The position numbers and the translations under genes are program-made. From Candidatus Saccharimonadota bacterium (GTDB taxonomy: Bacteria; Patescibacteriota; Saccharimonadia; Saccharimonadales; Saccharimonadaceae): a DNA stretch of 49,782 nt. The notes beneath the pieces are model-generated. The model was not told where the DNA came from. It did no database searches and saw only the letters and a program-made list of their open reading frames with translations. Positions 44,577 to 49,782 of this stretch are shown piece by piece (position 1 is the first letter of the stretch; the number at the start of each line of letters is the position of its first letter). The DNA is taken from assembly GCA_017613135.1 (NCBI GenBank), contig JAGAEN010000005.1, positions 1 to 49,782 on the forward strand. Reading direction: 5' to 3'.

Positions 44577-46274
44577 ATGCAACCAAAAAAGCAAAACAAA
44601 TTAATATGTGTGGGTAGGTGGGTGGTGGTGGGAGTCATGATGCTAGCCGGTGTGAGTATCGTCCAGCCGAAAATAGTAAAGGCCGAAAGTTGCCCGAATT
44701 TACGCGTAGTATTTGCCCGTGGGTCGGGTGGGGAAAGGTGGGAAGATAGAAACTATTTAGAGTTCAAATCCACAATCGAAGAGAAACTAAAAACTGTGAA
44801 TCTTAAGTATGAGTTTATTGATTTAGACTACCCGGCGGTGGGGGTAGGGCTAGACAATCTCGATGTGGCATTAGGGGCATTATTCGGTGCGGGGGAAGCG
44901 TATGAATTTGGCGAGAGCGTAAATACCGGCGTGAATAATCTATCTACGATGATCAATGGCGGAGCTTGTCCTGAAACAAAATATGTGATTGGTGGGTATT
45001 CGCAGGGTGCGATGGTGGTTTCGAAAGCATTAAACAGGCTTAATCCTAACCGAGTGATTTATGCGGCGACATTTGGTGATCCGAAAATATATTTGCCGGA
45101 AGGTGCCGGAATTATTCCGGCGGCCTGTAAGGGCGAGAACCTTTCGGATTATCGAATGTATGTGCCAGATTGCCAGGCTTATAAGGGGCTACTCGGTGCC
45201 TACATTCCGTACGAGCCGGAAAATTATACCAGCAAGCTTGGCACTTGGTGTAATAAGATGGACATCTTTTGTAGTTCGCATTTTAATATTTCTAACCACG
45301 TAAGTTACGTGGCAGATGGACTATACGAAGATGCTTCGCGAGTGATTTTCAATAAAGTGACCGCGGCTTTTGGGCTGGAAAACCATCTCACTTCGCCACA
45401 CGACACAGCATTTTTAATCGATTCGACTGGCTCAATGAGCGGGCTGATTGATGGTTATAAAGCCGAGGCAATGCGTCTTGCCGCAGAAACTTTAAATGCG
45501 GGTGGGCGAGTGGCGCTTTATGACTATCGCGACCTTGCTGATCCATACGAGCCGGTACCGCATTGTGATTTTGAAAACTGTACACTTGAAATTTTCCAAA
45601 ATGAACTTAATAAAATCGTAGCGGATGGTGGGGGTGACGAGCCGGAGTCTTTGCTCTCGTCGTCTTTAAAAATGATGAAAACTTTGAATTGGAAATACGG
45701 CTCGACGAAATCTTTGGTGGTGTTGACTGATGCTGGATTTTTAGCGCCGGACCGAGATGGGGTGACTTTAAATGATGTAGTGGCGCTTAGTAAGAAAATC
45801 GACCCGGTGAATTTTTATATTATTACGGGTAGCGATGTGGCGCCAGAATACTCGGATTTAGCAAAAATGACTGGCGGAATGGTGGTAACAAATTTTGACG
45901 AACTCAACTTACTGACGGATTATATTATGGAGAGATACGACTCTCTGCCGCGGGTGGAAGAAATGGAAGATGTCCTGGAGCGGCCCACCTTGGAAATTTT
46001 ATCGAGCGAACCAAAATCAGAAACGGAAGTAAAGATTAATTTCAAAACTAATGGAGAAAAAACTTTGGTGATTTTAAATGATGTAATTCTCGGGGTAACG
46101 GAAGAAACGGAAATTACAATTAACGGAATGGCGGGTGGTGAAAATATCATAAATTTGGTGCCGGTGGCAGGAGATTTAAAAGGCGATAACGTGAGTTTAA
46201 TGCTTGGTGGGTACGGCAGTGGTGAAATTTCGGATTTTTCGGTACCAAAAGCACCAAATACTGGGCGACAATAA
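44577..46274 (+). CDS. Secreted cutinase-like serine esterase fused to a von Willebrand factor A domain
   Basis: 565 aa. Signal peptide residues 1-about 37 (hydrophobic core, then VKA-ES). Residues 38-270 are cutinase-like: VVFARGSGG, YVIGGYSQGAMV (nucleophile Ser), CNKMDIFC (Asp) and HVSYV (His), the pattern of mycobacterial cutinases. Residues about 280-460 are a VWA domain with MIDAS DSTGSMSG. A beta-rich domain follows, and the end is PKAPNTGRQ, an LPxTG-like motif without the membrane helix and basic tail. I know no such fusion; a role in attacking or gripping the host envelope is inferred. Confidence 0.85.
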   Translation: MQPKKQNKLICVGRWVVVGVMMLAGVSIVQPKIVKAESCPNLRVVFARGSGGERWEDRNYLEFKSTIEEKLKTVNLKYEFIDLDYPAVGVGLDNLDVALGALFGAGEAYEFGESVNTGVNNLSTMINGGACPETKYVIGGYSQGAMVVSKALNRLNPNRVIYAATFGDPKIYLPEGAGIIPAACKGENLSDYRMYVPDCQAYKGLLGAYIPYEPENYTSKLGTWCNKMDIFCSSHFNISNHVSYVADGLYEDASRVIFNKVTAAFGLENHLTSPHDTAFLIDSTGSMSGLIDGYKAEAMRLAAETLNAGGRVALYDYRDLADPYEPVPHCDFENCTLEIFQNELNKIVADGGGDEPESLLSSSLKMMKTLNWKYGSTKSLVVLTDAGFLAPDRDGVTLNDVVALSKKIDPVNFYIITGSDVAPEYSDLAKMTGGMVVTNFDELNLLTDYIMERYDSLPRVEEMEDVLERPTLEILSSEPKSETEVKINFKTNGEKTLVILNDVILGVTEETEITINGMAGGENIINLVPVAGDLKGDNVSLMLGGYGSGEISDFSVPKAPNTGRQ

Positions 46275-46309
46275 ATACATAAGTACTAGCGTAAAATGCG
46301 AAAATGTGA

Positions 46310-46315
46310 TATAAT
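46310..46315 (+). promoter_or_regulatory. Extended -10 of typA
   Basis: TGATATAAT, 6 nt before the ATG at 46322. Confidence 0.7.
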
Positions 46316-46321
46316 ACTCGA

Positions 46322-48139
46322 ATGACTTTAACTACGGACAAAATTCGGAACGTGGCGATTATCGCGCACGTCGATCATGGCAAAACTACGCTTGTAGACG
46401 GGCTTTTGAAGCAGTCGCATACTTTTCGTGATAACCAAGCGGAAATGTCACAGACTCTTATTATGGATTCGATGGACCAGGAGCACGAGCGCGGAATTAC
46501 GATTACGGCGAAGCAAACTTGTGTTTACTATAATGGTTATAAAATTAACATTATTGACACGCCTGGGCACGCGGATTTTTCGGGAGAAGTGGAACGGACA
46601 CTGAATATGGCGGATGGGGTTTTATTAATTGTTGACGCACAAGAAGGACCGATGCCACAAACGAAGTTTGTGCTTCAGAAGGCTCTCGATCTTAAATTAA
46701 AGCCAGTAGTGGTGATTAATAAAATTGATAAACCTGCGGCGCGGATTGAAGAAGTTTTAAGTGAAGTAGAAAGTTTATTCCTAGAACTTGCTACGGACGA
46801 ATCACAACTTAACTATCCGGTTTATTATGCGATTGCCCGGGAAGGTAAAGCCGGTAAGACTACCGAGCTCGATGATGATTTACACGTTATTTTTGAAGCA
46901 ATTATTAATGATATTCCAGCGCCGTCGGTGGATGCAGATTCAGAAAGCGCGCAACTTCTGGTTGCAGCACTCGCTTCGGACAATTATCTTGGCAAGTATT
47001 GTATCGGCAAAATCTTCCGTGGGAAATTGAAGAAAAACCAGAGTGTAAAAGTATTACATAACAATACAGTCAAAAACTGTAAGATTGATAATTTATTTAT
47101 TTATAAAGGGCTCGGTAAGGAAGAAGTGACTGAAGCGATTGCGGGGGATATCGTGGCAATGACGGGAGTGTCGGAAGCAAATATCGGCGATACGATTGCG
47201 ACAGGTGATAACCCGGAGGCTTTGCCAACGATTGAACTTGAAGCGCCGACTTTGTCGATTTATATTGGGCCAAATACTTCACCGCTCAAAGGGCGTGAAG
47301 GGGAGTTTACCACTTCTCGGCAAATTGCGGAAAGACTTGAAAAAGAACTTGAGACTAACATTGCGCTTAAAATTCAGCCGGATGGGCTGGGTTATAAAGT
47401 ATCGGGGCGCGGGGAATTACACTTGTCGGTACTAATTGAAACGATGCGACGTGAAGGCTACGAGCTAGAGGCTGGGCGGCCGGAAGTAGTGTATCGTGAA
47501 ATTGATGGCGTGAAATCTGAGCCGATTGAATCTTTGACTGTGGAAGTGGCACCAGAATTCGTGGGTGCAGTGTCGCAAGAGTTGGGGGTTCGAAAAGCGG
47601 AGCTTAAATCGCAAGAAATGACTACAACCGGCACCACTAGATTTGTATATGAAATCTCGACGGCGGCTCTTATTGGGCTTCGCAATAATCTACTTACCGC
47701 GACTAAGGGTACCGTAATTATGTCGTCGATTCCGTCTGGATATCGCCCAGCAGAAGGTCGCTACAAACCAGAGCGAAACGGAGCTCTCGTAGCGTTTGAA
47801 GATGGCGTGTCGACGGCATATGCGCTCGACGCGGCACAAGCGCGAGGAATTTTGTTTATTCCGCCACAAGTCCCAGTGTACCAAGGGATGATTGTGGGGT
47901 TATCAAACAAGAAAGATGACCTTGATATTAATATTTGTCGTGAAAAACAACTTACCAATATGCGGACGCACGCTTCGGATGGCGCAATACAACTCACGCC
48001 GTATACACAACTCTCCTTGGAACAATGTTTGGACTTTCTACTTGATGACGAGCTACTTGAAGTGACGCCAAAATCTTTGCGACTTCGCAAGCGCCAACTT
48101 GACCCGATTAAAAGGAAGCGAGAGAATCGTGTTAATTGA
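46322..48139 (+). CDS. typA: Ribosome-associated GTPase TypA/BipA
   Basis: 605 aa, full length. G1 [16 protein letters not shown]2 [10 protein letters not shown]3 [17 protein letters not shown]4 NKIDKP; EF-G-like domains III and V and the BipA-specific C-terminal domain ([45 protein letters not shown]). Assists 50S assembly and stress adaptation. Leaderless start. Confidence 0.97.
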   Translation: MTLTTDKIRNVAIIAHVDHGKTTLVDGLLKQSHTFRDNQAEMSQTLIMDSMDQEHERGITITAKQTCVYYNGYKINIIDTPGHADFSGEVERTLNMADGVLLIVDAQEGPMPQTKFVLQKALDLKLKPVVVINKIDKPAARIEEVLSEVESLFLELATDESQLNYPVYYAIAREGKAGKTTELDDDLHVIFEAIINDIPAPSVDADSESAQLLVAALASDNYLGKYCIGKIFRGKLKKNQSVKVLHNNTVKNCKIDNLFIYKGLGKEEVTEAIAGDIVAMTGVSEANIGDTIATGDNPEALPTIELEAPTLSIYIGPNTSPLKGREGEFTTSRQIAERLEKELETNIALKIQPDGLGYKVSGRGELHLSVLIETMRREGYELEAGRPEVVYREIDGVKSEPIESLTVEVAPEFVGAVSQELGVRKAELKSQEMTTTGTTRFVYEISTAALIGLRNNLLTATKGTVIMSSIPSGYRPAEGRYKPERNGALVAFEDGVSTAYALDAAQARGILFIPPQVPVYQGMIVGLSNKKDDLDINICREKQLTNMRTHASDGAIQLTPYTQLSLEQCLDFLLDDELLEVTPKSLRLRKRQLDPIKRKRENRVN

Positions 48140-48953
48140 TACGCATTGTCATCTACACGACCGGCAGTTCTTTACCGAAGAACAGGCTGAAGAGATGTTA
48201 AAGCGAGCGCGAGATAAGGGCGTAGAGCGAATAATATGTATCGGCACGGATCCGAAAGATTCACTAGTGGCACGCGATTTTGCTGAGAAACATGAGAATG
48301 TGTACTGGACTTATGGCATTCACCCAGAGGAGACGACGGGGCGAGAAGAATGCCCTTTCTCGGAGCATGTTTGGCGACAGGCCAAACGCGGAGCGACCGA
48401 GCCCCGTAACGACGGGCGCGAGCTTGCGTTCCGAGAAGGGGTTTCTTCTTGCCCTATTGCCATTGGTGAGATTGGGTTGGATTACCACTCTGAAGGTTAT
48501 GACCGTGAAGCTCAGATTCGGCTGTTTGAAGAAATGCTTCAACTCGCGGTGGATAATGATTTGCCGGTTTCGTTCCATGTCAGGGATGCGTTTCCGGATT
48601 TCTTTGCTGTGGTGAGCAATTTCCCGGCAGTGCGAGGATGCGTGCATAGTTTTACTGATAGCAAAAAAACCTTACGGAAAATTCTTGAAACCACAGATTT
48701 TTATGTGGGAGTTAACGGCCTCGCGACTTATTCAACTTTACCGACGCCACCACTTGAAAGAGTTTTACTGGAAACAGATGCGCCATTCTTGACACCAGCG
48801 CCTTTTCGTGGTATAATTAATGAACCAGGGTATATCTATGAGATTGCCCAGTGGCTAAGCACAAAATTAGGTGTTGAATTTGAAATTATAGAGAAGGAAA
48901 CGACCAAAAATGCAGAAAGATTGTTCAATTTTCCCGATTCCAAGCTTCGCTAA
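48129..48953 (+). CDS. tatD: TatD family metal-dependent deoxyribonuclease with palindromic insertion
   Basis: 274 aa from GTG 48129, which overlaps the typA end. Metal ligands: [36 protein letters not shown] and LLETDAPFLTP. Acts as a 3'-5' DNase or in quality control. Residues about 71-109, between YGIHPEE and IAIGEIG, are encoded by element PE-1 copy 3 and replace the usual short helix. The catalytic barrel is otherwise complete. Confidence 0.92.
   Translation: MLIDTHCHLHDRQFFTEEQAEEMLKRARDKGVERIICIGTDPKDSLVARDFAEKHENVYWTYGIHPEETTGREECPFSEHVWRQAKRGATEPRNDGRELAFREGVSSCPIAIGEIGLDYHSEGYDREAQIRLFEEMLQLAVDNDLPVSFHVRDAFPDFFAVVSNFPAVRGCVHSFTDSKKTLRKILETTDFYVGVNGLATYSTLPTPPLERVLLETDAPFLTPAPFRGIINEPGYIYEIAQWLSTKLGVEFEIIEKETTKNAERLFNFPDSKLR
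48339..48454. repeat. Palindromic element PE-1, copy 3 (inside tatD)
   Basis: Core 48360-48434 (75 bp). Arms: GGGCGAGAAGAA-tg-CCCTTTC on the left, GAAGGG-gt-TTCTTCTTGCCC on the right, with one G-T pair and one bulge. Same frame as copy 2 (GAG-CAT-GTT-TGG), giving EHVWRQAKRGATEPRNDG. The core differs from copy 1 at few positions, mainly near its 3' end. Confidence 0.9.
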
Positions 48954-49062
48954 GCGCGAGGTGGATGATTTTGATGCTCCGAGTCAAGAATCTCTAGAGA
49001 TTTACCAAGAACTTAATGCTATCGCTGAGGAGATTGAGAAATGTCGCTTGCGGAACTCTTAA
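48910..49062 (+). CDS. Small overlapping ORF, possible GatC-like or hypothetical 50-aa protein
   Basis: 50 codons from ATG 48910 with AAGGAAA upstream, starting inside tatD in another frame and ending inside the next gene. The product is acidic and helical in its second half (ESLEIYQELNAIAEEIEKCR). The chain of overlaps (44 nt, then 22 nt) is the style of translationally coupled genes here. No family is recognised, and GatC is only a loose thought from size and charge. Confidence 0.5.
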   Translation: MQKDCSIFPIPSFAKREVDDFDAPSQESLEIYQELNAIAEEIEKCRLRNS

Positions 49063-49475
49063 ATGTTGAAACTTTTAAGAACACGATGAGGGGGCTTTTT
49101 GATTTTGAATTTGTTAATACCGCGAGTAAGTATCGGGCGTCTGATTTGAACCTAGAAGACTCTAGTGATATGGCTTATGCTAATTTGATTAATGCAGAGT
49201 CGGAACTAGGGCGAACGCTGTTTGGGCCGATTCCGGAAGGGCATCAACGAGAATTTTTTGAGCATAAGAAAAATGTGTGGATTTGGCATGATGGGTGGTT
49301 TGATGAAATTGGCAAAATGCACGGTACTACGATACGTTACGAGGTGAAGCCAGAGGGTGTCTTCAAGAAAGTGGCAGGGGAACCATATATTCGTATCAAG
49401 GGCGAAGAGCTAGACAATTTTCGCAATGCGGCGAAAATGTATCTTAACCTAATTAAGGACAATCTTTATCATTAA
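49041..49475 (+). CDS. Hypothetical protein
   Basis: 144 aa, soluble. Distinctive central block FGPIPEGHQREFFEHKKNVWIWHDGW and a following beta-hairpin region (TIRYEVKPEGVFKK). I do not recognise a named family. It follows tatD through the small overlapping ORF and probably shares its transcript. Confidence 0.75.
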   Translation: MSLAELLNVETFKNTMRGLFDFEFVNTASKYRASDLNLEDSSDMAYANLINAESELGRTLFGPIPEGHQREFFEHKKNVWIWHDGWFDEIGKMHGTTIRYEVKPEGVFKKVAGEPYIRIKGEELDNFRNAAKMYLNLIKDNLYH

Positions 49476-49504
49476 AAAATATTAATTATTCATAATTATT
49501 ATGC

Positions 49505-49510
49505 TATAAT
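49505..49510 (+). promoter_or_regulatory. Extended -10 of the surface-protein gene
   Basis: TGCTATAAT, exactly 6 nt before ATG 49517. Confidence 0.7.
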
Positions 49511-49516
49511 GTAATT

Positions 49517-49782
49517 ATGGATAAGGTTATTCTTTATATTAGCAAAATTAGACTTCACTATTTAGCGGTGGAAGCTAAGAACATGTTATTAATTCTTATG
49601 ATTGCGCTTTTTGGTTCGGTCATGATTACTGGCGCCGAGGCTTCCGCTCTCGGCTACCAAAACAACGTCGGCGTATCATTCACCTTTGAACCGGTTCTTG
49701 CCATTAATTTATCCTCTAATGCCCTGATTATTCCTAATCTCACACCAGGTAGTTCTGCGTATAGTAATACTATTACTATTAA
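49517..49782 (+). CDS. N-terminal part of a secreted surface protein (runs off the window)
   Basis: 88 codons visible, no stop. A long positively charged N-terminus and a hydrophobic helix (MLLILMIALFGSVMITGAEASA) form a signal peptide. The mature start (VGVSFTFEPVLAINLSSNALIIPNLTPGSS) is a beta-rich, Ser/Asn-rich pattern that I associate with large repetitive Saccharibacteria surface proteins. The function cannot be judged from the fragment. Leaderless. Confidence 0.8.
   Translation, partial: MDKVILYISKIRLHYLAVEAKNMLLILMIALFGSVMITGAEASALGYQNNVGVSFTFEPVLAINLSSNALIIPNLTPGSSAYSNTITI

Overview
The window reads as a stretch of a small, streamlined bacterial chromosome, most likely Candidatus Saccharibacteria (TM7; Patescibacteria/CPR). 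The pointers are tight gene packing with many TAATG or ATGA junctions, many leaderless genes, lysine/glutamate-rich tails on ribosomal and Sec proteins, a truncated surface-protein gene of a type common in Saccharibacteria at the right edge, and salvage rather than de novo pathways. TGA is used as a normal stop, so the recoded Gracilibacteria are excluded. The assignment is an inference from gene content; there is no rRNA in the window.

Layout. 1-3040: a fragment of an unknown gene, then a minus-strand operon of VTC-domain protein, DUF4956 membrane protein and Cthe_2159-like beta-helix surface protein. 3123-6194: MacB/FtsX-type ABC transporter. 6241-7904 (minus): a regulator built as alpha-CTD-like / sigma region 4 / alpha-CTD-like, and a frameshifted VanY-type carboxypeptidase. 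7905-8370: two palindromic elements and tRNA-Gln(CUG). 8516-13469: membrane pyrophosphatase, an acyltransferase-like protein and a GT35 glucan phosphorylase. 13520-18265: secE, nusG, rplK, rplA, rplJ, rplL with L1 and L10 autoregulatory leaders. 18334-20581: cysteine desulfurase-like protein and a membrane-anchored thioredoxin-fold protein. 20724-26378: dnaX, dnaB, a PMT-like glycosyltransferase, ybaB, recR. 26502-29952: acyl-CoA synthetase, cdsA, yqeG, pgsA (phospholipid synthesis). 29960-33010: DHH phosphoesterase, alpha/beta hydrolase, cysS. 33441-36251: queH-queA-tgt. 36302-42035: AI-2E-type permease, flippase-like protein and a heterodimeric ABC exporter. 42006-44485: tmk, tdk, ung and dCMP deaminase. 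44577-46274: secreted cutinase-VWA fusion. 46322-49782: typA, tatD, small conserved proteins and a truncated surface protein.

The most unusual feature is a set of hairpin-forming palindromic elements. One family (75-bp core) occurs three times: once between convergent genes (26383-26498) and twice inside essential-type genes, queA (34309-34425) and tatD (48339-48454). Both coding copies are read in the same frame and add the same peptide. Each copy carries its own long complementary arms, unrelated in sequence between copies. Two other palindromes interrupt dnaX and tgt in frame, and two more sit beside tRNA-Gln. These resemble in logic the Rickettsia palindromic elements, but the sequences and locus-specific arms look distinct.

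The second strong pattern is promoter architecture: an extended -10 (TGNTATAAT) is placed so that transcription should start at the A of the start codon. Seventeen genes have it within 6-10 nt of the start, most at exactly 6 nt. Between tdk and ung two opposed leaderless promoters are squeezed into 14 bp.
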